In this document: piece by piece, positions 55,214 through 63,318 of the stretch
Layout: every line of letters begins with the position of its first letter
Numbering within the stretch: position 1 is the stretch's first letter
NCBI RefSeq assembly: GCF_900108025.1
Contig: NZ_FNUS01000007.1
Coordinates: 124,001-188,000 of the forward strand
Direction of reading: 5' to 3'
Source of the DNA: Halpernia humi
Lineage (GTDB): Bacteria > Bacteroidota > Bacteroidia > Flavobacteriales > Weeksellaceae
Length of the DNA: 64,000 nt
The notes under the pieces: model-generated
Seen by the model: the letters and a program-made list of their open reading frames with translations, nothing else
What the model was told of the DNA's origin: nothing
Database searches by the model: none
Program-made: the position numbers and the translations under genes

Positions 55214-55221
55214 CAAATTTA
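55214..55221 (-). promoter_or_regulatory. -7 box of the HD phosphohydrolase and downstream lipid A genes
   Basis: TAAATTTG on the minus strand, 18 nt before the chosen start. It may serve the whole HD-lpxD-lpxC/fabZ-lpxA-efp run. Confidence 0.5.
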
Positions 55222-55426
55222 AAGTTAAAAAAAGAAATCGATTTACATTAATTATAAAAAACAAAGGAAAAATAAAAAAACTTTAAATTTATTGTCTTTC
55301 AAAGATTTTGAAAATGATTCCAAATAATTCTATAAATTTTATAAAAATAGATTTAGATCTGAAGAATTAACTAATATTTAACTTTAAAATAGCATATTTT
55401 GGGTATTTCAAACGAAGAAATTCTTG

Positions 55427-55434
55427 TAATTTTG
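55427..55434 (+). promoter_or_regulatory. -7 box of porX
   Basis: TAATTTTG matches TANNTTTG and lies 24 nt before the porX start. Confidence 0.55.
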
Positions 55435-55457
55435 AGGAAATAATTTAAAATAAATAG

Positions 55458-57002
55458 ATGGCAAACAAAATATTATGGATTGATGATGAAGTGGATCTTT
55501 TAAAACCACATATAGTTTTTTTAGAAAACAAAGGCTACGAGGTGAAACCCATTAATAATGTAAATGAAGCGCTTGAAATTTTAGCAAAAGAAAAATTTCA
55601 GTTGGTACTTTTAGATGAAAACATGCCAGGAATTTCTGGCTTGGAAGCCATTCCTTTAATTAAAGATAAAGATTCTTCCTTAAAAATTGTGATGGTTACC
55701 AAAAATGAGGAAGAAAATATTATGGAACAAGCCATTGGCTCGCAAATCGCAGATTATTTGCTTAAACCCATTAATCCCAACCAAGTTTTATTGTCTTTGA
55801 AGAAAAATTTACAAAGCGAAACTTTAGTAGAACAGCAAACCATTTCCGAGTATCAGCAAGAATTCCGAAATCTTTCGATGGAACTGTCTTATTTAAAAAC
55901 CTATAAAGATTGGGCAGAATATTATAAAAAAATCCTTGCTTGGGAAATAAAATTTGACAAAGTTTTCGATAATGATTTTGCAGATTTACTACAAAGTCAA
56001 AAAGAAGAAGCCAATATCCAGTTTTCAAAATTTATAGAAAATAATTATGAAGATTGGTTAAATACAAATGACAAACCATTAATGAGCCACACACTTTTTA
56101 AAGAAAAAGTAAAACCTGTGGTAGAAAAAAGTAAAACTTTACTCTTGATGGTAGATAATTTGCGCTACGACCAATGGAAAATGATAGAGCCACTTTTTAC
56201 AAAATACTACAACAAAACCTCAGAAGATTACTATTACAGTATTCTGCCGACAGCCACACAATATGCTAGAAACTCTTTCTTCGCAGGACTTTTGCCCTCC
56301 GAAATAGAAAAAAGATTCCCCGATAAATGGTTTAATGATAATGAAGAAGGCAATAAAAATGAGTTTGAAAAAGAATTTTTAGAAGACCAAATGAAACGAC
56401 TCGGGCTTTCTGCAAAGACGATCAAATATTTAAAAATCTTAAATTCTGACTTTGAAAAGAAAATATTAGATGATTTTAACCAATACAAAAGCAATGATTT
56501 ATTGGTAATTGTTTACAATTTTATAGATATTCTATCACATGCAAAGACCGACAATACCATTGTAAATCAATTAATTAGAGACGATAAAACCTTTCGCGCA
56601 CTTACGCAACATTGGTTTGAAAACTCATCATTAATTAAAATTATAAAACTAGCCGCAGAAAACGGTTTCAAGTTGGTGCTTACAACAGACCACGGAACTA
56701 TTTATGTAAAAAAACCAAGCAAAGTAGTTGGCGATCGAGAAACATCAACAAATATCCGCTACAAAACAGGGCGAAGTTTAACTTATGAAAAAAGCGACGT
56801 TTGGGCAGTTGAGAATCCCGAAAAATTATTTTTACCAAAAGGAAACCTTAGTTCAAAATACATATTCGCAAAAACAAATTATTTTTTAGCATACCCGAAA
56901 AACTACAACCATTTTGTAAATTATTATAAAGAAACCTACCAACACGGCGGCATTTCTTTAGAAGAATGCATCATACCAATTAGTATTTTCGAACCCAAAT
57001 AG
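55458..57002 (+). CDS. porX: type IX secretion system response regulator PorX
   Basis: A 514-residue two-domain regulator. Residues 1-120 are a CheY-like receiver with the acceptor aspartate D53 (VLLDENMPG), acidic pair D9-D10 and the lysine in YLLKPINP. From about 200 to the end is a PglZ/alkaline-phosphatase-fold domain, with LLMVDNLRYDQWKMIEP near 230 and the metal-binding VLTTDHGTIYV near 413. This plan is unique to PorX, which with the kinase PorY controls type IX secretion in Bacteroidetes. The partner kinase gene is not in the window. Two strong hairpins follow. Confidence 0.93.
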   Translation: MANKILWIDDEVDLLKPHIVFLENKGYEVKPINNVNEALEILAKEKFQLVLLDENMPGISGLEAIPLIKDKDSSLKIVMVTKNEEENIMEQAIGSQIADYLLKPINPNQVLLSLKKNLQSETLVEQQTISEYQQEFRNLSMELSYLKTYKDWAEYYKKILAWEIKFDKVFDNDFADLLQSQKEEANIQFSKFIENNYEDWLNTNDKPLMSHTLFKEKVKPVVEKSKTLLLMVDNLRYDQWKMIEPLFTKYYNKTSEDYYYSILPTATQYARNSFFAGLLPSEIEKRFPDKWFNDNEEGNKNEFEKEFLEDQMKRLGLSAKTIKYLKILNSDFEKKILDDFNQYKSNDLLVIVYNFIDILSHAKTDNTIVNQLIRDDKTFRALTQHWFENSSLIKIIKLAAENGFKLVLTTDHGTIYVKKPSKVVGDRETSTNIRYKTGRSLTYEKSDVWAVENPEKLFLPKGNLSSKYIFAKTNYFLAYPKNYNHFVNYYKETYQHGGISLEECIIPISIFEPK

Positions 57003-57036
57003 TTTTTTTTTCATAGTTTATTTTCTTTGGGTTTAG

Positions 57037-57064
57037 GCGCGAAAAATCAGAAGATTTTTCGCGC
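57037..57064 (+). terminator. terminator hairpin after porX
   Basis: GCGCGAAAAATC (57037-57048) pairs perfectly with GATTTTTCGCGC (57053-57064) around AGAA, followed by TTTT. Confidence 0.8.
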
Positions 57065-57077
57065 TTTTAGAATAATC

Positions 57078-57103
57078 CCTCTCCATTGGAGAGGTTTTTT
57101 TTT
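57078..57103 (+). terminator. second intrinsic terminator downstream of porX
   Basis: CCTCTCC (57078-57084) pairs with GGAGAGG (57088-57094) around ATT, followed by nine T residues. Confidence 0.85.
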
Positions 57104-57124
57104 CGAAAATAAGGAGCAACACAA

Positions 57125-57240
57125 TTCTGCCTTTTCTGAAAATCCGTCCCGTCTTCCACTCTATCTTTTTTGGCGCATCTCCACCTCTGGCGGATCGCGC
57201 CAAAAAAGGATGCCGTTTCAGCCGCGGCTATTGAAGAAAG
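57125..57240 (-). repeat. dispersed imperfect palindrome, family D, downstream of porX
   Basis: On the minus strand it begins GCCGCGGCTGAAACGG and ends AGATAGAGTGGAAGACGGG. TTTTTTGGCGC (57166-57176) and GCGCCAAAAAA (57197-57207) form a perfect 11-bp stem. Short open frames through here (57027-57293 and 57170-57373) are not credible genes. Confidence 0.65.
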
Positions 57241-57628
57241 ATTTTCTCACTTTCCGAAGGGAAGATTACAACGAAATAAACATGCACAATTGACCTCGAA
57301 AACTGAACCTTTAAGAAAATTTGATATTAATTCATTAAAAAATTCCTCTGTTTGCTTCAATATTTTATTTTAATCTAATGAATCAGAGAAATACCATTTG
57401 ATTGTCGGCAAAAAAATAACAACTCAGAAAATAAGCAAAATTTACACCCGAGTTTTGGAAACCCAACAAAGTGGTTCGGCGACTTGTAAGGAGTCAAATT
57501 TTGGGCAAAAATTTATTTTTTAGTTGAGTTTCCAGTCATAATTTTTTGGTTATTTTTTATCAAGAAAAAAGAACAAATTAATTTGTACAAAAGATATTCG
57601 TAAATTTGAAATCATATAAAATAGAAAA
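57241..57628 (+). other. non-coding stretch before xth
   Basis: After the family D repeat this AT-rich stretch holds no credible gene. It ends with the xth promoter: TAAATTTG at 57601-57608, 21 nt before the start codon. Confidence 0.55.
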
Positions 57629-58387
57629 ATGAAAATAATATCCTACAACGTCAACGGCATTCGAGCCGCCTTCACAAAAAATTTTTTAGGCTGGCTGCAA
57701 ATTGAAAACCCAGATGTAATTTGCATTCAAGAAAGCAAAGCCGGAACCGACCAAATTGATATTGAAAGTTTAGAAAAAGCTGGCTATTTCAGTTATTGGC
57801 ATTCTGCGCAAAAAAAAGGTTACAGCGGCGTAGGAATTGCCAGTAAAACTGCACCAAAACATATTGAAATCGGTTGTGGAATTGAAAGTTACGACAATGA
57901 AGGCCGCATTATGCGCGCCGATTTTGAAGATTTTTCGGTAATCTCGGTCTATGTTCCTTCCGCTACAAATATCGACAGATTAGATTTTAAGATGCAATTT
58001 TGCGAAGATTTTTTAGACTATATTAAAGAATTGGAGAAAAAAATCCCAAATCTGATTATTTGTGGAGATTTTAATATTTGTCACGAAGAAATAGACATTC
58101 ACAATCCAAAAGGTTTGAAAAACACGTCTGGTTTTCTACCGATGGAAAGAGAATGGATGACCAAATTTTTAGCAGAATGTAATCTCACAGACAGTTTCCG
58201 ATACGTTCATCCAGAAACACAAAAATTTTCTTGGTGGAGTTACCGCGCCGGTTCTCGTGGTAAAAACCTTGGTTGGCGCTTGGATTATCATTTTTTAACG
58301 AAACCTTTAATTAAAAAATTAAAATCCGCAGAAATTTTAACTGAAGTCGTGCATTCTGATCATTGCCCGATTTTGGTGGAGATTTAA
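57629..58387 (+). CDS. xth: exodeoxyribonuclease III / AP endonuclease
   Basis: DNA repair nuclease that cleaves at abasic sites and trims 3' ends. The 252-residue protein shows ISYNVNGIRAAFTKNF (about 3-18), CIQESKAG, the acidic ICGDFNICHEEID (about 146-158), and the C-terminal VVHSDHCPILVEI carrying the catalytic His. It has its own promoter and is followed by the first copy of the 151-bp direct repeat. Confidence 0.95.
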   Translation: MKIISYNVNGIRAAFTKNFLGWLQIENPDVICIQESKAGTDQIDIESLEKAGYFSYWHSAQKKGYSGVGIASKTAPKHIEIGCGIESYDNEGRIMRADFEDFSVISVYVPSATNIDRLDFKMQFCEDFLDYIKELEKKIPNLIICGDFNICHEEIDIHNPKGLKNTSGFLPMEREWMTKFLAECNLTDSFRYVHPETQKFSWWSYRAGSRGKNLGWRLDYHFLTKPLIKKLKSAEILTEVVHSDHCPILVEI

Positions 58388-58430
58388 GGAGAATTTTAAT
58401 TTAGATTTTGGATGGAAATAACAATATTTC

Positions 58431-58581
58431 AAAAAACTTTGTCAAAGTTACTATTGCGACGCTTTAAAACTTTGACAAAGTGAGAGATAGCAAGAAATTT
58501 AAGTAAAAAATAAAATTATAATTAATTTAAAACTTTGTCAAAGTTACTATTGCGACGCTTTAAAACTTTGACAAAGTGGAA
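58431..58581 (+). repeat. 151-bp direct repeat, left copy, with two family C palindromes
   Basis: Identical to 59107-59257 except for one base (A here, G there, in the first right arm). It contains two palindromes with arms ACTTTGTCAAAG and CTTTGACAAAGTG around the loop TTACTATTGCGACGCTTTAA. The copies are 676 nt apart and bracket the small lipoprotein gene. Confidence 0.88.
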
Positions 58582-58613
58582 ATCCAATGAATATTGACAA
58601 GGATGAAATAAAA

Positions 58614-59060
58614 ATGAAATATATCGTTTTAATATTACTTTTAGGAATTTGTTGGAATTGTAAAGATTCCACAAAAAATACAAGTCAAAAAAATCAGATT
58701 CAAAATTCTGTAGAAAATCTTTCTGAAAAGGATTATGAAGTAATACTTCAAAAAATTTTAAATCTCAAAAACATTAATCAGTACTTTCATAAACGCGAAT
58801 TTTATATTTATTCGGAAAATAAGAATATTAATTCTAAACTGAATTTAAAATATAGAAATAAGAAAATAATTATATTAAATCAAAAGAATCTCCTTTCTGT
58901 AAATCAACGTGATATTTTTGAAATTACTAAAATAGAACTAAAAGGAAATGTGGTTAAAGTTTCATTACATTATAGTTTTCAAGGCATGTCTTCAGAAATT
59001 TCATTAACAAAAGTGAATAATATGTGGGAAATTATTGATGAACATACTTATGAAACCTAA
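58614..59060 (+). CDS. small lipoprotein of unknown function
   Basis: A 148-residue protein beginning MKYIVLILLLGICWNCKDST. The hydrophobic segment and cysteine at residue 16 suggest a lipoprotein signal, although ICWNC is not a perfect lipobox. The mature part is hydrophilic, Lys/Asn-rich and beta-prone (VKVSLHYSFQGMSSEISLTKV). I chose the ATG at 58614 over one at 58587, as the latter would add nine charged residues before the signal sequence. It is bounded on both sides by 151-bp direct repeats. No family recognised. Confidence 0.6.
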   Translation: MKYIVLILLLGICWNCKDSTKNTSQKNQIQNSVENLSEKDYEVILQKILNLKNINQYFHKREFYIYSENKNINSKLNLKYRNKKIIILNQKNLLSVNQRDIFEITKIELKGNVVKVSLHYSFQGMSSEISLTKVNNMWEIIDEHTYET

Positions 59061-59106
59061 AAGAAAAAAAATGAATACAAATGTTTCAAAGTTTTAATAT
59101 GTATCT

Positions 59107-59257
59107 AAAAAACTTTGTCAAAGTTACTATTGCGACGCTTTAAAACTTTGGCAAAGTGAGAGATAGCAAGAAATTTAAGTAAAAAATAAAATTATAATTA
59201 ATTTAAAACTTTGTCAAAGTTACTATTGCGACGCTTTAAAACTTTGACAAAGTGGAA
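59107..59257 (+). repeat. 151-bp direct repeat, right copy
   Basis: See the left copy at 58431-58581; 150 of 151 positions agree. The match continues imperfectly for a few bases on both copies. The right copy is followed at 59268 by a further palindrome. Confidence 0.88.
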
Positions 59258-59514
59258 GCCCAATAAACCTTGTCAAGGTTTTGAACCTTGACAAGGATGA
59301 CAAAATTAAAGTTACTACCTCTTCGCTAAAAAACTTTGGCAAAATAACCGAACCTTCAAGGTTTTTAAAACCTTGAAAGTTAAAAATAAGGAAAATGTAA
59401 ACTTTTAAAAAATCCTGTGATGGTTTTAATCCTTAACAAATGAAAATTACTAGGAAAGAAAACTAGGTTTTTTAAAGTTTAAAATTCTGTGGAAAACATA
59501 AACTATTTTAAAAT
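59258..59514 (+). repeat. palindrome-rich non-coding stretch before kdsA end
   Basis: CCTTGTCAAGGTT (59268-59280) and AACCTTGACAAGG (59284-59296) are a perfect inverted repeat with loop TTG, a variant of the family C arms. Near 59350-59385, AAGGTTTT and AAAACCTT make another hairpin that could terminate transcription. No gene is seen. Confidence 0.6.
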
Positions 59515-60324
59515 CTAAATAATCGCCTCTCTAACTCGAGTAAGTTTTTGCAATAAATCTTCCAACAAATCCAATCGCAACATATTTGCGCCATCGGAAA
59601 GGGCAACTGCCGGATTTGGGTGCGTTTCTATGAATAATCCATCTGCGCCAACTGCAATACCTGCTTTTGCGATGGTTTCAATTAAATCTGGTCTTCCGCC
59701 AGTTACACCAGAAGATTGATTGGGTTGTTGCAAAGAATGCGTCACATCAAGAATAACGGGTGCAAAATTTTTCATTGTGGGAATTCCTCGGAAATCGACA
59801 ACTAAATCTGTATATCCAAAAGAATTTCCACGCTCGATAATGGCGGTTTTTTTATTACCTGAATCGGTCATTTTTTCGACTGCAAATTTCATAGATTCGG
59901 GCGAAAGAAATTGCCCTTTTTTCAACGTAACACATTTTCCCGTTTTAGCGGCTGCAATTAAAAGATCTGTTTGCCGAACCAAAAATGCAGGAATTTGCAA
60001 CACATCAACATATTGCGCCGCCAAAGCGGCGTGCTCATTTTCATGAATATCTGTGGTAGTCGGAATATTGAAAGTTTCACCTACTTTTTTTAATATTTCT
60101 AAAGATTTTTCTTCGCCAATAGTCGTAAAACTATCCACTCTAGAGCGATTTGCTTTTTTAAAACTGCCTTTAAAAATATATGGAATTTCATACTTATTGG
60201 TAATTTCAATCACTTTTTCTGCAATTCTTAAAGCCATATCTTCACCTTCGATGATGCAAGGTCCGGCAATAAGGAAAAAATTTTTTGACTTTTTATGCTG
60301 AATATTCTCTAAATATTGAATCAT
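59515..60324 (-). CDS. kdsA: 3-deoxy-D-manno-octulosonate 8-phosphate synthase
   Basis: Joins arabinose 5-phosphate and phosphoenolpyruvate to give Kdo-8-phosphate for LPS. The 269-residue barrel has IAGPCIIEGEDMALRI (about 19-34), FKGSFKKANRSRVDSF (about 51-66), and the C-terminal DVTHSLQQP, FIETHPNP and ALSDGANML. The cysteine in AGPC (C23) with the His, Glu and Asp motifs marks the metal-dependent class; enterobacterial KdsA has Asn there. It stands alone on the minus strand. No promoter box was obvious. Confidence 0.94.
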   Translation of the reverse strand: MIQYLENIQHKKSKNFFLIAGPCIIEGEDMALRIAEKVIEITNKYEIPYIFKGSFKKANRSRVDSFTTIGEEKSLEILKKVGETFNIPTTTDIHENEHAALAAQYVDVLQIPAFLVRQTDLLIAAAKTGKCVTLKKGQFLSPESMKFAVEKMTDSGNKKTAIIERGNSFGYTDLVVDFRGIPTMKNFAPVILDVTHSLQQPNQSSGVTGGRPDLIETIAKAGIAVGADGLFIETHPNPAVALSDGANMLRLDLLEDLLQKLTRVREAII

Positions 60325-60435
60325 TTTTATTAAAATTTGGTTTGGTAAAAATAATTAAAGTTTATTTAAAAATTCCCGAATCTGAAAATAGATTTTTTTT
60401 TAATCAATTTGCTCCTTTTCAATCGCAATAGATAA

Positions 60436-60653
60436 GAGCCTGTTTAAATTTATAATTTATTTTTACCATTAAGGAATTAAGCCATTTTCGCTTAAAAAAC
60501 TTAATAAAAATCAATTTATTGATTGCTTAATCAGAATAAACTTAACTCACTGAAATTCTTAATGTTAAATTTAAGAATAAACAGATTTTATTTTAATTTA
60601 GAAAATTAAGAAAAGCCTATAAAAAATTTATTGAATGAAATTTAAACAGGCTC
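60436..60653. mobile_element. 218-bp MITE with IS5-type ends, directly upstream of idi
   Basis: Terminal inverted repeats GAGCCTGTTTAAATTT (60436-60451) and AAATTTAAACAGGCTC (60638-60653) match perfectly over 16 bp. They are flanked by the 3-bp repeat TAA (60433-60435 and 60654-60656), a likely target duplication. Internal sequence is AT-rich with no transposase frame. TAA fits the TNA target duplication of the IS1031 group of IS5 elements, so a transposase from elsewhere could mobilise it. Confidence 0.75.
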
Positions 60654-60678
60654 TAAGTCTTTTATCAATTAAAATTAT

Positions 60679-60686
60679 TAAATTTG
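60679..60686 (+). promoter_or_regulatory. -7 box of idi
   Basis: TAAATTTG matches TANNTTTG, 14 nt before the start codon and 26 nt beyond the MITE end. The element therefore sits where upstream promoter or regulatory sequence would be. Confidence 0.55.
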
Positions 60687-60699
60687 GCGCTAATAAAAT

Positions 60700-61209
60700 A
60701 TGGAAGAATTAGTAGTTTTAGTGACGCCTGAAGACCAAGTTTTGGGGCAAATGGAAAAAATGAAAGCCCACCAAACCGGACTTTTGCATCGGGCGTTTTC
60801 TGTTTTTCTATTTAATGAAAAAGGCGAAATGCTTCTGCAAAAAAGAGCCGCAGAAAAATACCATTCTCCAAAGCAATGGACCAATGCAGTTTGTTCTCAC
60901 CCAAGATTAAATGAAACTTATTTGCAAGCCGCAAATAGAAGATTAGAAGAAGAATTAGGAATTAAATGTGAATTGAAATCTAAATTTAATTTTATTTACA
61001 AAGCAGAAGTAGGCCAAAATCTTTGGGAACACGAGTTAGATCATGTTTTTGTGGGACAATATGAAGGTGATTTTAAATTGAACGAGAAAGAAGTTTCGGA
61101 AGTACGTTACATTTCTATGTCAGAATTAGAGAAAGAAATGGCTGCAAAACCTCAAGATTTCACAGAATGGTTTAAAATTATTCTGGAAGAATATAAAGAA
61201 CACTTATAA
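60700..61209 (+). CDS. idi: isopentenyl-diphosphate delta-isomerase type I
   Basis: Interconverts isopentenyl and dimethylallyl diphosphate, the start of isoprenoid and carotenoid synthesis. The 169-residue Nudix-fold protein has GLLHRAFSVFLFN (about 27-39), WTNAVCSHPRLNE (about 65-77) with the active cysteine, and WEHELDHVFVG (about 109-119) with the catalytic glutamate. A MITE lies immediately upstream and a family D repeat immediately downstream. Confidence 0.95.
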   Translation: MEELVVLVTPEDQVLGQMEKMKAHQTGLLHRAFSVFLFNEKGEMLLQKRAAEKYHSPKQWTNAVCSHPRLNETYLQAANRRLEEELGIKCELKSKFNFIYKAEVGQNLWEHELDHVFVGQYEGDFKLNEKEVSEVRYISMSELEKEMAAKPQDFTEWFKIILEEYKEHL

Positions 61210-61253
61210 ACTGATTTTCTTCCTTTGAAAGAAAAAAATAGTAGCGAAAATTA

Positions 61254-61340
61254 GCCCCGATTGAACGGTTTGTTTGAGCTCTTCCAAAAAAATCGCATTT
61301 GGATTTTTTTTGGAAAGCGAGCCGTGAAAGCGGGAAGATA
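61254..61340 (+). repeat. dispersed imperfect palindrome, family D, between idi and gcvT
   Basis: Starts GCCCCGATTGAACGGTTTG and ends GCCGTGAAAGCGGGAAG. TTCCAAAAAAATC and GATTTTTTTTGGAA (61282-61294 and 61302-61315) form the stem with one extra T. Same family as the repeats at 24192, 49992 and 57125. Confidence 0.65.
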
Positions 61341-61390
61341 AGTGGAAAAATATAAAATTTTCTGCTTCTAAAAAATAAAAATATACAATT

Positions 61391-62470
61391 ATGAGTAAAA
61401 CGGCATTGTACGAAAAACATGTTTCTTTGGGCGCAAAAATGGTAGATTTTGCAGGGTTTGAAATGCCTGTGCAATATTCTGGGATCAATGAAGAGCATTT
61501 TGCAGTGCGCGAAAAAGTGGGGATTTTTGATGTTTCGCACATGGGGCAATTTTATGTAGAAGGCGAAAAAGCAAAGGATTTATTGCAATTTACTTGCAGC
61601 AATAATGTAGAAAATCTGGAAAATGGGAAAGCGCAATACACTTGTTTACCAAACGGAAAAGGCGGAATTGTAGATGATTTAATTATTTATAAAATTAATG
61701 ATACGCAATATTTCGTGGTTGTAAATGCGGCTAATATCGACAAAGATTTTGCTCATTTCCAAAAATATAATGAAAATTTCGGGGCAGAATTAAAAAATGT
61801 GTCTGATGAAATGTCGTTAATTGCTGTGCAAGGGCCGAAAGCGAGCGAAACTTTACAAAAATTAACCGATACAGATTTAGCAAAAATTCCATACTATCAT
61901 TTCGGAATTGGTAATGTTGCTGGTTTTTCGGATGTAATTATTTCAAACACTGGCTATACCGGAAGCGGCGGTTTTGAAATTTATTTTAAAAATGAAAATG
62001 CCGAAAAAATCTGGGATGAATTGACAAAAGCAGGGGAAGAATTTGGACTTTTACCTTGCGGTTTAGCAGCAAGAGATACTTTGCGTTTAGAGAAAGGATT
62101 TTGCCTTTATGGAAATGATATTGATGATTCTACTTCGCCTCTGGAAGCAGGTTTAGGTTGGATTACAAAATTTGAAAAAGATTTTGTGGACAAAGAATTT
62201 CTTGCAAAACAGAAAGCAGAAGGCGTTACAAAAAAATTGGTTGCGTTTGAAATGCAAGAAAAAGCCATCCCAAGGCACGATTATGAAGTGGTAGATTCTG
62301 AAGGAAATATTATCGGAAAAGTGACATCTGGAACGATGAGTCCGATGAAAAAAGTTGGAATTGGTTTGGCTTATGTGGCGAAAGATTTCACAAAAGTGGG
62401 AAGTGAAATTTTTATAAAAATTAGAAATAAAAACATTCCTGCCAAAATTGTAAAATTGCCTTTTGTTTAG
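61391..62470 (+). CDS. gcvT: glycine cleavage system aminomethyltransferase (T protein)
   Basis: Transfers the methylene group from lipoylated H protein to tetrahydrofolate. The 359-residue protein has VDFAGFEMPVQYSGINEEHFAVRE (about 18-41), GIFDVSHMGQF, TGYTGSGGFEIYF (about 192-204), the GLAARDTLRLEKGFCLYG stretch (about 225-242), and the C-terminal SGTMSPMKKVGIGLAYV. Other cleavage-system genes are not in the window; LipB made upstream at 25.2 kb would lipoylate its H protein partner. Confidence 0.95.
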   Translation: MSKTALYEKHVSLGAKMVDFAGFEMPVQYSGINEEHFAVREKVGIFDVSHMGQFYVEGEKAKDLLQFTCSNNVENLENGKAQYTCLPNGKGGIVDDLIIYKINDTQYFVVVNAANIDKDFAHFQKYNENFGAELKNVSDEMSLIAVQGPKASETLQKLTDTDLAKIPYYHFGIGNVAGFSDVIISNTGYTGSGGFEIYFKNENAEKIWDELTKAGEEFGLLPCGLAARDTLRLEKGFCLYGNDIDDSTSPLEAGLGWITKFEKDFVDKEFLAKQKAEGVTKKLVAFEMQEKAIPRHDYEVVDSEGNIIGKVTSGTMSPMKKVGIGLAYVAKDFTKVGSEIFIKIRNKNIPAKIVKLPFV

Positions 62471-62543
62471 GAAATAGCAGCAAAATCACGAATTTTAATT
62501 GTTTACGATATTTTTTATTCATTTAAAATTCGTGATTTGGTTT

Positions 62544-62897
62544 TTAAAATTCATTGAAAAAATCGGTTAAATTTTCAATATTTTTCTTGTCATTTCCAAC
62601 AAATATTTCCTTATCGGTTACGAAAACTGGGCGTTTTAGAAAACTATAATGTTCTAAAATTAATGTTTTAAAATCGGATTCTTTTAAAGTTTTAACATCA
62701 ATATTTCGCGCCTTGATTTGGGTAGATTTTTTACTAAATAATGCTTCATAAGAATTGGTGAATTTGTATAATTCCGCTAGTTCTTCTTCTGAAATATTTT
62801 GAGATTTTAGTTCGCGAAGTTCCCAATCTGAAAGATCGAAAAGGTTCATAATTTTTCTACAAGTGCCGCAGGTTTTTAGATAAAATACTTTTTTCAT
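62544..62897 (-). CDS. ArsC/Spx-like thioredoxin-fold protein
   Basis: A 117-residue protein of the ArsC/Spx/MgsR-like family. The N-terminus KVFYLKTCGTCRKIMNLFDL (about 3-22) has a CxxC motif (CGTC), and the middle LKESDFKTLILEHYSFLKRPVFVTDKEIFVG (about 70-100) has the family's LKRP-x-V segment. It is either a small arsenate-reductase-like enzyme or a transcription-linked Spx-type protein. Arsenate reduction is not assured. Confidence 0.8.
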   Translation of the reverse strand: MKKVFYLKTCGTCRKIMNLFDLSDWELRELKSQNISEEELAELYKFTNSYEALFSKKSTQIKARNIDVKTLKESDFKTLILEHYSFLKRPVFVTDKEIFVGNDKKNIENLTDFFNEF

Positions 62898-63318
62898 ATG
62901 TAGATATTTATTGTTTTTAGGACATATGTTATCGCCTTATCTTCATAGGTGTTGGTTTGCAAATTTTTTAATGGCGATTTCATATTTCTAATTTAGTAAT
63001 ATTTTTTCATTACTTTTAAATTTAATTTAACCTGTTGTGCATTTAGACAAGCTGCATAATTAACCGTAAATCAAGTTAAACGCAAAGGCGCAAGAACTTA
63101 GTTACTATGAAAATAGTTCTAAGGCGCAAGAAAATCAAAGATTTTCAACTTTTAACGAAGTTAAAACTTTGCGCCTTATAAACGTAAATATCTGAAAATA
63201 AATTATTTGCGCCTTTGCGTTTAATATTTTTCAATATGCACAACAGGTTTAATTTAAAAAAATCTAGTAAACTTATATAAAATGGTTTCGGATTTTTTTG
63301 AAGAAAGAATTTTAAATT
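62898..63318. other. 421-nt intergenic region containing a family B repeat
   Basis: The stretch between the divergent ArsC-like and nitroreductase genes is dominated by the repeat at 63078-63222. It is otherwise AT-rich. CTGTTGTGCA at 63032-63041 and TGCACAACAG at 63237-63246 are inverted flanks of the repeat. No credible gene. Confidence 0.5.
63078..63222. repeat. double-hairpin palindromic repeat, family B, copy 2
   Basis: Perfect 16-bp ends: AAACGCAAAGGCGCAA (63078-63093) and TTGCGCCTTTGCGTTT (63207-63222). Nested AAGGCGCAA (63121-63129) and TTGCGCCTT (63169-63177) form an inner stem around AAAATCAAAGATTTT and GTTAAAAC segments. It is inverted relative to the copy at 14232-14369, about 49 kb away. 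Confidence 0.85.

Noticed and set aside
57027-57373. Two open frames of 88 and 67 codons after porX
   Set aside because: They run across terminators and a family D repeat, have no recognisable domain and show repeat-derived composition.
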